Shown here: piece after piece, positions 1-8,967 of the stretch
Numbering within the stretch: the first letter of the stretch is position 1
Layout: each line of letters starts with the position of its first letter
Source: Pseudonocardiales bacterium
Lineage (GTDB): Bacteria; Actinomycetota; Actinomycetes; Mycobacteriales; Pseudonocardiaceae
DNA length: 64,000 bases
Assembly: GCA_023252195.1 (NCBI GenBank)
Contig: JAHEXI010000014.1
Location: 20,304 to 84,303, forward strand
Direction of reading: 5' to 3'
Made by a program: the position numbers and the translations under genes
The notes under the pieces: model-generated
Seen by the model: the letters and a program-made list of their open reading frames with translations, nothing else
What the model was told of the DNA's origin: nothing
Databases searched by the model: none

Positions 1-172
1 GCACTGTTGCATTGAGGGATCGGCCCGCTCAAGCTGATCTCATCGGTCCGTCCAGAGGCCCTCGCCCAAGACTCAGATGCCCGATTTATCATAGTTATCT
101 ACGGGGCTGGTAGGGCCTGTTTTGCTGCTTTGGGCCACGGCGGGTACGCCCTTTGCCTCAATGCAACAGTGC
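1..172. mobile_element. MITE copy A (IS6-like ends), inverted partner of 10814-10985
   Basis: A 172-bp non-coding element with terminal inverted repeats GCACTGTTGCATTGAG / CTCAATGCAACAGTGC. Read on the minus strand it appears identical to copy B at 10814-10985. The ends resemble IS6-family tips (IS26 begins GGCACTGTTGCA), and no transposase is encoded, so it is best called a miniature element mobilised in trans. It abuts the GH15 5' half at 173. The flank GCAAAAACT, read on the minus strand, recurs beside copy B and looks like the target duplication. The window begins exactly at the element's end, so the DNA to its left is not visible. Confidence 0.85.
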
Positions 173-1407
173 CAGTTTTTGCGCCCGCCGCGGGTTTCCC
201 AGATGCCTTCATCAGGCTGGTCCCAGTGGTCACAGACCCAGTTCACCAGGGCACAGACCCGGTCCCACAGGTCGCTGGAGATGGGCTGTCCCCACTTGTC
301 GTACAGGTAGATCGAGTCGATCAGCGCGCCATAGATGTCCAGTTGCAGCTGGTCGACCGCGGCGTTGCCGACCCGAACCGGGCGCGAGCCCTGGTGTCCG
401 GACCAGTGATCGAGGGTGCGTTCGGGCAGTTCAGTGCGCCCGTCGATGCCGTACATGATCTGCAATGGGCCCGTGGGGCCGTCGTCGCGCAGGGACAAGT
501 TGGTCAAAAAGTTCATGAAGGCCTCGGCCTCGCCGGTAAACCCCAGCCGCAGCAACGCATAGACACAAAAAGCGGCATCGCGCAGCCATAGGTAGCGGTA
601 GTCCCAGTTGCGCTCGCCGCCGAGTTGTTCGGGCAGGCTGGTCGTGGGCGCGGCCACGATCGCGCCGGTGGGGGCGTAGGTGAGCAGCTTGAGGGTCAAC
701 GCGGAGCGGTGCACCATCTCCCGCCACCGGCCGCGGTAGCGCGACGTGGACAGCCAGCGCCGCCAAAACGCCACCGTGGCGGCGAACTGCTGCTGTGCTT
801 GGGCGTGCGGGCACTCCCGCGGCGCCACGTCGTCGTCGACGCGGTCCAGCGCGAACACGGCGGACTGGCCTTCGCTGAGTTTGAACTGCGCCCACGCATC
901 CGCTGCATCGCAGTCCAGCGGCATCGTGGCGGTCAGCGCCAGCGACAGCTCCGCGGACTCGAACACGACCAGGCCGTCATGGCGGCGCACCGTGTGTGGC
1001 GCCAGGCCATAGCCAAACCGGGGCGCCACCCGTATCCGAAACGGAATCGCGCCCCGCACGCACACCACACGCCGAATCAGCCGGTGCCGATCCACATCAC
1101 CGTTGTCGGCCAGGGGCATGAAGTCTTGAACCTCACCTATCCCGTCTTCGGTGAAAAACCGGGTGATCAGCACGTTGGTGTCGGGAAAGTAGAACTGCCT
1201 GGTCCGTGCCGCCACGTCAGCGGTCAGCTCAAATGATCCGCCCTGATCGGCGTCCAAGATCGCGCCGAACACGCTCGGGGCATCAAACGACGGGCAGCAA
1301 TACCAGTCGATGGTGCCGTTGCTGCCTACCAGGGCGACCGTACGCAGATCACCGATCAGGCCGTGCTCAGAGATCGGCAGGTAACGACAGTTGGGCTCGT
1401 CAACCAT
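173..1407 (-). pseudogene. GH15 glycoside hydrolase (glucoamylase/trehalase-like), 5' half
   Basis: This is the N-terminal two thirds (about 411 residues) of a GH15 enzyme, a family that hydrolyses alpha-glucosidic bonds in starch-type glucans or trehalose by inversion. The start at 1407 gives MVDEPNCRYLPISEHGLIGD, the usual opening of bacterial GH15 proteins. The N-terminal beta-sandwich domain is followed by the start of the (alpha/alpha)6 barrel, with a WLRDA motif and the first catalytic Glu in GIWETRGG. Coding then runs into the MITE about ten residues later. The missing part, with the second catalytic Glu, is at 10986-11569 on the plus strand. As arranged here the gene cannot make an intact enzyme. 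Joining the halves gives roughly 605 residues, the normal length. Confidence 0.9.
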
Positions 1408-1803
1408 TGCTACCTCTCTGCACCCTGCGGTCACCAGGCAGATCTCGTGCTCCGGTGGTCATTGTCCACCAGTCACGGACCGAACAGCAGTCCGGGATTG
1501 CAGCTAGCGGTAGGGAAGGTGCCCGCAGACGGGGAAGACCGGCCTGCACCGAAGCGCCACCCTGGGTGACAGTGCCGAGCACTGAGCGGTCCATCACACC
1601 TGATCTTCAAGCGAAGGTGTCCTGGATAAATTATCGCAGTTGGTCTGTTCTCACCAGCTTTTCGCTATCGCCTGAGCAGCTTGTCGATCAAGTGCGTGAC
1701 GCACAAACAGCGCTGGCAGTCGCGGAGCATTACATCGAGCAATGCTTGAAATCAGTGGATTGACGCTGGGAGGGCGTAGCTTCCCGGTGATCGAGTAGGT
1801 CTC
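1408..1803. other. Intergenic, no convincing gene
   Basis: This is the region upstream of the GH15 5' half and should hold its promoter. No recognisable gene was found. The last 150 bases read on plus as a natural-looking tail (SPEQLVDQVRDAQTALAVAE, ending at 1763), which could be the remnant of a small protein, but no start or homologue is evident. Confidence 0.4.
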
Positions 1804-1889
1804 ATGCAGGCCGGCGGTCGCAACGCTGGTCGGGACGGCATGCCGGTGTTCAAGGTAGTGCAGGCGTCGGTGCTGAGCGAGCGGCCGAG

Positions 1890-3163
1890 TTGCCGGATGT
1901 TCCGGATGGGTCGGTGCTGGATGAGATCGTCCGGGAGAGCGCGCGGAAGATGCTGGCTGCGGCGCTGCGCGCGGAGGCTGATGGGTACGTCGACGCGCTG
2001 ATTGGGGTGGTCGACGGGGTTGGGCATCGGAGGGTGGTGCGCAACGGCTATGCCGGGCCGCGCACGATCCTGTGCGGGGCGGGGGCGGTCGAGGTCCGCG
2101 CGCCCGGGTCAACGACAAGCGCGTCGATGAGGCCACTGGTGAGCGTAAGTGCTTCGCCTCGGCGATTCTGCCGGCGTGGTGTCGTAAGAGCCCGATGATC
2201 AGCGAGGTATTGCCGTTGCTGTCCCTGCAGGGGCTGTCGACCATTGACTTTGGCCCGGCGTTGGGCCAGTTTCTGGGCTCGGATGCCGGCTTGTCCGCGT
2301 CGGTGATCACCAGGTTGACCGAGACCTGGAAGGGCGAGCAGCGCGCGTTTGCCGCCCGAGACCTCCCCGAGGTCGACTACGTCTATCTGTGGGCGGACGG
2401 CATCCACGTCAACATCCGCTTGGAGGAGCACAAGCGGTGCCTGCTGGTGCTGATCGGGGTGCGCGCCGACGGGCGCAAGGAACTCATCGCGCTGACCGAC
2501 GGGTACCGGGAGTCGGTCGAGTCGTGGGCGGATCTGTTGCGCGATGGTGCCCGGCGCGGGATGCGTGCCCCGGTGCTCGCCGTCGGGGACGGTGCGCTGG
2601 GGTTCTGGGGCGCGCTGCGCAAGGTCTTCCCCGAAGGGCGGGAGCAGAAATGCTGGTTTCACAAGATCGCTAATGTGCTCGGGGTGCTACCCAAGTCTGC
2701 GCATCCCGACGTGAAGAAAGCGCTGGCCGAGATCTGGAACGCCGAGGACAAGCGGCATGCCTACGACGCGGTCAAGGCCTTTGAGGCCGGCTATGGGGCC
2801 AAGTTCCCCAAGGTGGTCGCGAAGATCACCGGTGATCACGATGGGCTGCTGGCGTTTTATGATTTTCCTGCTGCGCACTGGGTTCACCTGCGCACTACGA
2901 ATCCCATTGAGTCGACCTTCGCGACGGTCAGGCACCGGACGAAGATCACCCGCGGGCCCGGTCCGCGGGCGGCGGGGTTGGCGATGGCGGTCAAGCTCAT
3001 CGAGGCCGCGCAGGCACGGTGGCAGGCGGTCAACGCCCCGCAGCTGGTCACGCTGGTGCGCGCCGGCGCGGTCTTTGAGTCCGGCAAGCTCGTCGAACGT
3101 GCCGATCAGTCAGGGAGCCCGACAGGCCCTGAACCCATCGGGGCTGACCGCGACGCCGCCTGA
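1890..3163 (+). pseudogene. IS256-family (Mutator) transposase, frameshifted
   Basis: A DDE transposase of the IS256 family, about 420 residues when rejoined. The N-terminal part (SVLDEIVRESARKMLAAALR to AGAVEVRAP) is in one frame from a TTG at 1890. The rest (RVNDKRVDEATGERKCF onward) is in another frame and ends at 3163. The family sequence APRVNDKR spans the junction, so one C has been lost from the C run near 2104. The catalytic residues remain: Asp in YLWADGIHV, Asp in LAVGDGALGFW and Glu in TTNPIESTF. The very 5' end also looks damaged (an out-of-frame MPVFKVVQ at about 1840). Terminal repeats were not found. It is probably inactive unless frameshifting rescues it. Confidence 0.85.
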
Positions 3164-3314
3164 TCGGCGAGGGTTCGCCGCTCGTCCCGTCCACCGTATC
3201 CCGCTGATTTATTGCTGCGCGATGCCCGCCGGCTCAGCGGCGTGGACGATGCGCTGACCGCGGAGATCTGGGCCAGCGGCTGGCTGGGGCAGGCATGGTT
3301 GAACGCACCCCGTC

Positions 3315-3671
3315 ATGACCGCATTCGAGCTGTGGGTACGCAGGAACCTGGCCGATCCTTTGCCCCTCAAGCAGGTAGCGGGAGCACTCGGCGTGAGCGA
3401 GCGAACCCTCCAGCGCGTCACCGCGTCGGTCGTTGGCATCTCTCCGATGGACTTCGTGCACGAAATCCGACTCGATCAGGCCACATTCCTGCTCCGCACC
3501 ACCACCATGTCCGCCGAGGCGATCACCCGCGCCGTCGGCTACCAGCACCTGGGAACCCTCAGAACACTCATTCGACGCCGCCATGGATCCACCCTCACCG
3601 GCCTGCGATCAGGAGCTCACCACCGGCCGGAGAACACCCCACAGCCACTCCAAGGCACCAGCAGATCATGA
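3315..3671 (+). pseudogene. AraC-type HTH fragment, duplicate of the GlxA C-terminus
   Basis: About 110 codons closely match the C-terminal DNA-binding half of the intact GlxA-family regulator at 4170-5186, in the opposite orientation (shared FELWVRRNLA, GALGVSERTLQRVTASVVG, DFVHEIRLDQATFLLRTTTM). The DJ-1/PfpI sensor half is absent. The two copies form an imperfect inverted repeat of about 320 bp around the SARP fragment. It starts at an internal Met and has no visible ribosome site, so it is a relic of duplication or rearrangement. Just upstream, 3212-3300 reads as a short remnant (DDALTAEIWASGWLGQAWL) of an unidentified protein. Confidence 0.8.
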
Positions 3672-4180
3672 ACCCAACCGCCAATGCTTGAGCTCATCGA
3701 AGTCCATCGCCAGGACTGGGCCACCGAGGTCCGGGTCGGCACGCACAACCCGACCATGCAACGCTCGCAGCTCGCTTCCCGGCTCGATACCAAGCTCTGA
3801 CACGAGCAACGCGTGCACGTCCCGGTACACCTGCAGGGCACCTGCCTGGCGCCCAGTGCGGTAGAGCGTGAGCATGTCCAACTGCTGCCACCGCTCCTGC
3901 AAGGGATGCAACCGGGTCAGCCTGACCAGCTCCGGCAGGACCTCAGCATGCCGCGCCAGCTCAAGATCCAGCGCGATGCGGTCCTGCAGCGCCAGCAGCC
4001 GCAGCGTCTCCAGTCGATTGCGCTCAGCGCTGACGTACTCACCCTTGGCCCCGCCCAGCGCATCGCCCGCCACAACGCAAGACCGGTCCGCCGTTCCCTG
4101 ACCGCCTTGGAGCAGATCACCGCTGCACGTGCCGCGCGAGCACGTCTCCGGTCGAGGAGAACGTCGGCGCTAGAAGGGTT
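3666..4180 (-). pseudogene. SARP/AfsR-type regulator fragment (BTAD domain)
   Basis: This encodes part of a bacterial transcriptional activator domain, the TPR-like domain of SARP antibiotic regulators. Seen on minus: AERNRLETLRLLALQDRI, then LARHAEVLPELVRLTRLHPL, then QAGALQVYRDVHALLVSEL followed by GIEPGSELRALHGRV. The upstream part (ALWRAMRW) is in a different frame, so there is a frameshift near 4070. The OmpR-like DNA-binding domain that should precede it is missing. It lies between the two inverted GlxA-type sequences and was probably broken by the same rearrangement. Confidence 0.75.
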
Positions 4181-5186
4181 CACGGCCGGGTGACGACCGG
4201 ACCTGCTGCGGGCTCCTCTCCGGCTGGTCGTGAGCTCCTGATCGCAGTCCGGCGAGGGTGGATCCGCGGCGGCGTCGGATGAGTGCTCTGAGGGTTCCGA
4301 CGTGCTGGTAGCCGACGGCGCGGGCTATTGCCTCGGTGGACATGGTGGTCGTGCGGAGCAGGAATGTGGCCTGATCGAGTCGGATTTCGTGCACGAAGTC
4401 CATCGGGGACATGCCAACGACCGACGCGGTGACGCGCTGGAGGGTTCGCTCGCTCACGCCGAGTGCTCCCGCGATGCTCTTCAGGGGTAGAGGGTTGGCC
4501 AGGTTCCTGCGTACCCACAGCTCGAATGCGGTCAGGACGGGGTCCGCGCCGGCCAGCATGGAGGGGATGGCGAATGCTGCCTGCGAGGGACGGTCACCGA
4601 TGAGTAGGTGACGGCTCACCAGCTCTGCCAGGGCTGGGCTCTGTTGGCGCACGATCGACAGGGCGAGGTCGATGTGAGCGAAGGCCGCGCCTGCGGTGGT
4701 GACGCGACCGTCATGGATGAGCGTGGAGGTTTCGTTCAGCGAAACGGCCGGGTAACGCTTGCGAAACGCTGGCCCGAGCCACCAACTCGTCGTCGCGCGG
4801 CGACCGTCGAGCACACCTGATTCGGCGAGGAAGAACGTTCCTGTGCACGCCGCCGCGAGAGCAGTCCCCTCCTCGGCCATTGTCCTGATCCACGACAGCA
4901 TCGGGTGGTCGGCAACGAGGCCGATCACGTGGTGGGACTCCTTGACGCCGGGGGCCGGCATGACCACGATGTCCGGCGCGGGCTTGAGTTCACGGGCCGG
5001 GGTCGTGTGGATGCGCAGCCCGTGCCCGGTCGTGACCGATTCACCGATCCCCGCGACCGTCACCTCGATCGGTGAGGGTGCACCGCAGACCTCGCTGCGC
5101 AGAGCATTGGCCGAGCTCAGCACATCAAGTACCACGCTCAGTCCCGAATCGAACATCCCGTCGGTGGTGAGGACAGCGACCTTCAT
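4170..5186 (-). CDS. GlxA-family transcriptional regulator (DJ-1/PfpI plus AraC HTH)
   Basis: A regulator of about 338 residues. The start at 5186 (MKVAVLTTDGMFDSGLSVVL) fits the family; an upstream in-frame Met at 5237 adds 17 unlikely residues. Residues 1-180 form a DJ-1/PfpI-like amidotransferase fold with the cysteine elbow AAACTGTFFLAESGVLDGRR. Residues about 215-320 form two AraC-type helix-turn-helices (LGVSERTLQRV and AIARAVGYQHVGTLRALIRR). It is divergent from the gene pair at 5281-6671 across about 95 bases, which suggests that it controls them and itself. The ligand is unknown. A C-terminal copy lies at 3315-3671. Confidence 0.9.
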   Translation of the reverse strand: MKVAVLTTDGMFDSGLSVVLDVLSSANALRSEVCGAPSPIEVTVAGIGESVTTGHGLRIHTTPARELKPAPDIVVMPAPGVKESHHVIGLVADHPMLSWIRTMAEEGTALAAACTGTFFLAESGVLDGRRATTSWWLGPAFRKRYPAVSLNETSTLIHDGRVTTAGAAFAHIDLALSIVRQQSPALAELVSRHLLIGDRPSQAAFAIPSMLAGADPVLTAFELWVRRNLANPLPLKSIAGALGVSERTLQRVTASVVGMSPMDFVHEIRLDQATFLLRTTTMSTEAIARAVGYQHVGTLRALIRRRRGSTLAGLRSGAHDQPERSPQQVRSSPGREPF

Positions 5187-5280
5187 GTCGGAAACGGTAC
5201 TCAATGTGGCGTCTACGCCACTATTCCCTGGCTGCAATTTTACCTAACGTGCGTACCAACGGCTACGGAAGGGAACCGTC

Positions 5281-5577
5281 ATGACCGTCGATAGAGGCCT
5301 TCTTGCTCTCCTGGAGGCGAAACCCGGCAAGGGCGAGGAGCTCGCGGCCTTCCTTGTCCAGGGCCGGGCACTCGCCGTGGAGGAAACCGGCACCGTCACC
5401 TGGTATGCCTTCCAGCTGAGGCAGACGACCTATGGCATCTTCGACTCCTTCAACGACGAAGATGCCCGCCAAGCTCACATCAACGGTCAGATCCCGATCG
5501 CTTTGGGCCACATCGCCGCTGACCTGCTGGCCAGCGAGCCCAACATCCGCCCTGTTGACATCATCGCCGTCAAGTAG
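5281..5577 (+). CDS. Antibiotic biosynthesis monooxygenase-like small protein
   Basis: A 98-residue protein of the dimeric alpha/beta-barrel (ABM) fold: LLALLEAKPGKGEELAAFL at the start, a central TVTWYAFQL strand, then FDSFNDEDARQAHINGQI. The family contains cofactor-less quinone-forming monooxygenases and many stress proteins of unknown substrate. The start ATG at 5281 follows a GGAAGGGAA purine stretch. It is the first gene of a probable two-gene operon with the propeller gene 56 bases downstream and is divergent from the GlxA regulator. A role in oxidative or electrophile stress is inference. Confidence 0.8.
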   Translation: MTVDRGLLALLEAKPGKGEELAAFLVQGRALAVEETGTVTWYAFQLRQTTYGIFDSFNDEDARQAHINGQIPIALGHIAADLLASEPNIRPVDIIAVK

Positions 5578-5633
5578 CCGAAACGATCACTCATCGGCAG
5601 TGGGGGACAACGGTACGTTCTTGGAGGAGCGAG

Positions 5634-6671
5634 ATGTCAAGTGAAGCTATCGAGCCGAACTCCGGATACGTCTACATGCAGACTAATGAGCCGGAGCGCA
5701 ACAGGGTGCTGGCCTTTAGGCGCGCTGGCGATGGAACGTTGACGCCTTCGGGCGCCTACGACACCGGCGGCGCCGGCGATGGTATTCCGCACCTGGCCTC
5801 GCAGGGGTCGGTGGTGCTCACCGGCGATGGGCGGTATTTGCTCGTCACGAACGCCTCTAGTGGTGACGTGAGTGTGTTCGCCGTCGGTGGGGGCGGGTTG
5901 TCTCTTGTGCAGACGGTCGCGACCGGCCACTCGCCCAAGAGCGTCGCCGAGTACGAGGGTCTCGTTTACGTGCTGAACACCCGCGACCCGTCTTTGACTG
6001 GCTTGCGGCTCAGCGGCCTGAAGGTTGAGCCGCTCGCCGAGTCAACCCACAAACTTGCCTCTGATGCCGATCCGGCGCAGGTCGGCTTCAGTCCAGAGGG
6101 TGTCACGCTGGTGGTGACCGAGCGCGGCACGAACGCCATCCTCGCTTACCCAGTGGACGCGGCGGGTCACCTTGGGGAGCCGCTCGTGCAGCTCTCGTCG
6201 GGGCCGACACCGTACGGCTTTGCTTTTACTAAGCGCGGTGGGCTCGTCGTGACCGAGGCTTTCGGTGGTCAGAGGGGAAAGGCGGCTGCCTCCTCGTATG
6301 TGATCAGTGATGGTGGTCTGGCACCGGTGTCGCGCTCGGTTGGCAATGGCCGCAGCGAGAGTTGCTGGGCCGTGGCCACCAACGATGACCGCTACGTGTT
6401 CACCATCAACTTCGCCGACGGCGCTGTGTCACGGTATTCGATCGGCGCCGAGGGCGGCATTGCACTCGACGAGGCCGCGGCTGGTCTCGTCCTGGACGGG
6501 CAGACAGGTCTTCGTGACGAGGCTCTGAGTAGCGACGGCGGGTTCCTGTACGCGATCCACGCCGACTCGCGGCGCGTGTTCGGCTGGGCCCTCGGTGCGG
6601 GCGGCGCGCTGTCACCGATCGGGTCGTGGGAGGGACTGCCCGCGACCGTGGCCGGGCTCGCGGTCAGCTAA
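5634..6671 (+). CDS. Lactonase-family seven-bladed beta-propeller protein
   Basis: A 345-residue protein resembling 6-phosphogluconolactonase/YkgB-type propellers. Repeated blades contain D-R-Y-L-L-V-T-N-type strands (GDGRYLLVTNASSGDVSVF, SPEGVTLVVTERGTNAI, TNDDRYVFTINFADGAVSRY, SSDGGFLYAIHADSRRVFG). The N-terminus has no signal peptide, so it is probably cytoplasmic. The start at 5634 follows a GGAGGAG ribosome site. It sits behind the ABM-like gene and probably shares its transcript. Substrate and enzymatic activity cannot be told from the sequence. Confidence 0.8.
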   Translation: MSSEAIEPNSGYVYMQTNEPERNRVLAFRRAGDGTLTPSGAYDTGGAGDGIPHLASQGSVVLTGDGRYLLVTNASSGDVSVFAVGGGGLSLVQTVATGHSPKSVAEYEGLVYVLNTRDPSLTGLRLSGLKVEPLAESTHKLASDADPAQVGFSPEGVTLVVTERGTNAILAYPVDAAGHLGEPLVQLSSGPTPYGFAFTKRGGLVVTEAFGGQRGKAAASSYVISDGGLAPVSRSVGNGRSESCWAVATNDDRYVFTINFADGAVSRYSIGAEGGIALDEAAAGLVLDGQTGLRDEALSSDGGFLYAIHADSRRVFGWALGAGGALSPIGSWEGLPATVAGLAVS

Positions 6672-6676
6672 AGACG

Positions 6677-6895
6677 ATGCTCGAACTGTTTGGCCCCGTA
6701 CTGAGCACCGAGCTCGCGGTGGCCGTGGTGACTGTGCCTGCTGGGCTGGTACTGGGCCGGGGCATCGCGCAGCAAGTGACCCGGCAGCGGGAGGCCCGCG
6801 CCCGGGATCGGGCGGCCGAATCAGCGCGACGCGAACTGGTCGCCTGGATCAGTCACGACCTGCGCACCCCACTGGGCTTCCTGGTAGTAAGCGCC
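6677..6895 (+). pseudogene. Sensor histidine kinase fragment
   Basis: About 70 codons starting MLELFGPVLSTELAVAVVTV, with one membrane helix followed by a linker and the phosphoacceptor motif ELVAWISHDLRTPLG (His in SHDLRTP). After this the frame runs into unrelated sequence and no ATPase domain follows. A truncated kinase, five bases after the stop of the propeller gene. Confidence 0.75.
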
Positions 6896-7101
6896 GAAAT
6901 ACCAACGGTCTGCCTCGTTTACGCAGGTCACGGTTGTTACAGTTCGCCGTCGCGCACCCCGCCGCGGCGGTGTCAATCGAACCGTCTGAGCAGCGCAACC
7001 GGTGTAAATCGATGGTTTTTCTCTGGAAGCTACGGGGAGGCCCTAAGGAGGCAAGGAGCGGCGATGGTATCGGCCGACTCCGCGCGGAGAGGTTGCGGTC
7101 G

Positions 7102-8967
7102 GTGTCTGACACGGGTCTCTCCACAGTGAACTCAGCGCGGATACCGTCCACGGACCGTGGCGACGACGGTACGGGACTGGCCTGGCGCCTGTGTGGTGGT
7201 GCCGTGGTCGGAGTCGTGGCCGGGCTCCCGGTAGGTGCTCTACTGACCTATCAGGGCATGCTCGCCGATCGCGGCGCGGGTGTGGTGCCCGCGTGGCTGG
7301 TGTATCTCGTCTCGGTGGCGGGGGTCGGGGCGGTGATCGGTCTCATTGTGGGGTATCGGCCCCGTGCTCTGGCCTCGGCCTCGTCGGGAGGCGTGCTGGT
7401 CGGTCTGCTCGGTTGGTTGCTGTGGTCGCTCACCGTGGACCCCGTACTCCGCGGGCAGCTGCCGACCTGGTCGATCGATGCCGCCGCCGGGTCGTACCGG
7501 GGACTCGTCGCGGACCTGTTGCAGGGTGGTCTGGCCGGGGCGCTGTGGCAGAGCTTGGCCACGGTGGTGGCGCGGCGACGGCCGGGACGGACACTACGCG
7601 AGCGGGCCGACCGGCCGAGGGTGGTCATCGTCGGTGGTGGCTTCGCCGGGGTTGGCGCAGCCCGGCGTTTTGAGCGCCTCGCCGTGCGGGCCGGGTCGCC
7701 GGACGTGACGCTGATCAGCGACTCGAACTTTCTGCTGTTCACGCCGATGCTGGCCGAAGCCGCGTCGGGGGCCTTGGAGCCGGCGGCCATCAGCGCGCCA
7801 GTCCGTTCGGCGGCCGGGCATACCCGCTTCTACCAGGGCACCGTCGAGGACATCGACACCGACACGCGTACCGTCCGGGTGGTGACCGATGGCGAGGTTC
7901 AGCTCATCGTCTACGACCAGCTCGTGCTGGCAGTCGGCTCTGTTCCCCGCTTCCTCGAACTCCCTGGCGTGGAAGATCATGCGTTCACGTTGAAGAGTCT
8001 CGCTGACGCGACCCGTCTGCGAAATCATGTATTGACGGTGCTCGAACGATCCGATCGCCTGCAACCCGGTGAGGAGCGCAGCCGGTTGCTCACCTTTGTG
8101 GTGGCAGGCGGCGGCTTCGCCGGCACTGAGATCGTTGCTGAGCTGTTCGATCTGGTGCATGGGGTCTCACATTTCTACCCGAGCATCGTGCCGGATGAGC
8201 CCCGGTTCGTCCTGGTGCATTCCGGACAACTCATCCTGCCGGAGCTGTCCGCGGAGCTGGGCGCGTACGCGCTGGGGCGGTTGCGCGCCCGCGGGATCGA
8301 GTTCCGCCTCGGCGAGCGGGTGACCGAGGCCAGCTCGCGGGACGTCTCGCTGAGCGACGGGACACTGATCCCGACGGCCACATTCGTATGGACCGCCGGG
8401 AACCGGCCAAGTCCGCTGGTGGAAAAGGTGAGCGGGGAGCACGCCCGCGGCGCGCTGGTCACCGATCCTATGCTGCGTGTGCCGGGTTTGGAGGGGGTGT
8501 GGGCGGTCGGGGATTGCGCGCGGATCCCGGACCCGGCCAACGACGGAGCCGCCTATCCGCCGACTGCACAGCACGCCCTGCGTCAAGGCAAAGTCGTGGC
8601 CGACAACATCACCGCCGTGTTGGCCGGTCGCTCGCCGGAGGCGTTCCGGTTCAGCACGATCGGGGTGCTCGTCGCACTCGGACACCGCACCGCCGCCGCC
8701 GAGATCCGCGGCCACCGGTTCTCCGGGTTGGCTGCCTGGGTGATGTGGCGCGGCATCTACCTGGCCAAGCTCCCCGGCGCGGAGAAACGCGTCCGGGTGT
8801 TCCTGGACTGGCTGCTGGACCTGGCTTTTCCCCGCGACATCGTGATCACCGACGCCGAGCCACCCGATCCCGTGCCCCAGCGCCTCACACGGGCAAGGAC
8901 GGAACACCGACAGACGGTGCCAAGCGCACAGCCGAACTCCGCGGACGGCGGACATGAAGCTCGTTAA
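7102..8967 (+). CDS. Type II NADH dehydrogenase with N-terminal membrane domain
   Basis: A protein of about 621 residues. The start GTG at 7102 has GGAGAGG nine bases upstream. Residues about 20-165 hold four hydrophobic segments, unlike the soluble or peripherally bound classical NDH-2. The flavoprotein part follows: an FAD motif VVIVGGGFAGVGAARRF (about residue 174), an NAD(P)H motif FVVAGGGFAGTEIVAEL, and a second FAD motif VWAVGDCARI near residue 470. By family it should oxidise NADH and reduce menaquinone at the membrane without proton pumping. Its end overlaps the next gene by 14 bases, implying coupled translation with that membrane protein. Confidence 0.85.
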   Translation: MSDTGLSTVNSARIPSTDRGDDGTGLAWRLCGGAVVGVVAGLPVGALLTYQGMLADRGAGVVPAWLVYLVSVAGVGAVIGLIVGYRPRALASASSGGVLVGLLGWLLWSLTVDPVLRGQLPTWSIDAAAGSYRGLVADLLQGGLAGALWQSLATVVARRRPGRTLRERADRPRVVIVGGGFAGVGAARRFERLAVRAGSPDVTLISDSNFLLFTPMLAEAASGALEPAAISAPVRSAAGHTRFYQGTVEDIDTDTRTVRVVTDGEVQLIVYDQLVLAVGSVPRFLELPGVEDHAFTLKSLADATRLRNHVLTVLERSDRLQPGEERSRLLTFVVAGGGFAGTEIVAELFDLVHGVSHFYPSIVPDEPRFVLVHSGQLILPELSAELGAYALGRLRARGIEFRLGERVTEASSRDVSLSDGTLIPTATFVWTAGNRPSPLVEKVSGEHARGALVTDPMLRVPGLEGVWAVGDCARIPDPANDGAAYPPTAQHALRQGKVVADNITAVLAGRSPEAFRFSTIGVLVALGHRTAAAEIRGHRFSGLAAWVMWRGIYLAKLPGAEKRVRVFLDWLLDLAFPRDIVITDAEPPDPVPQRLTRARTEHRQTVPSAQPNSADGGHEAR

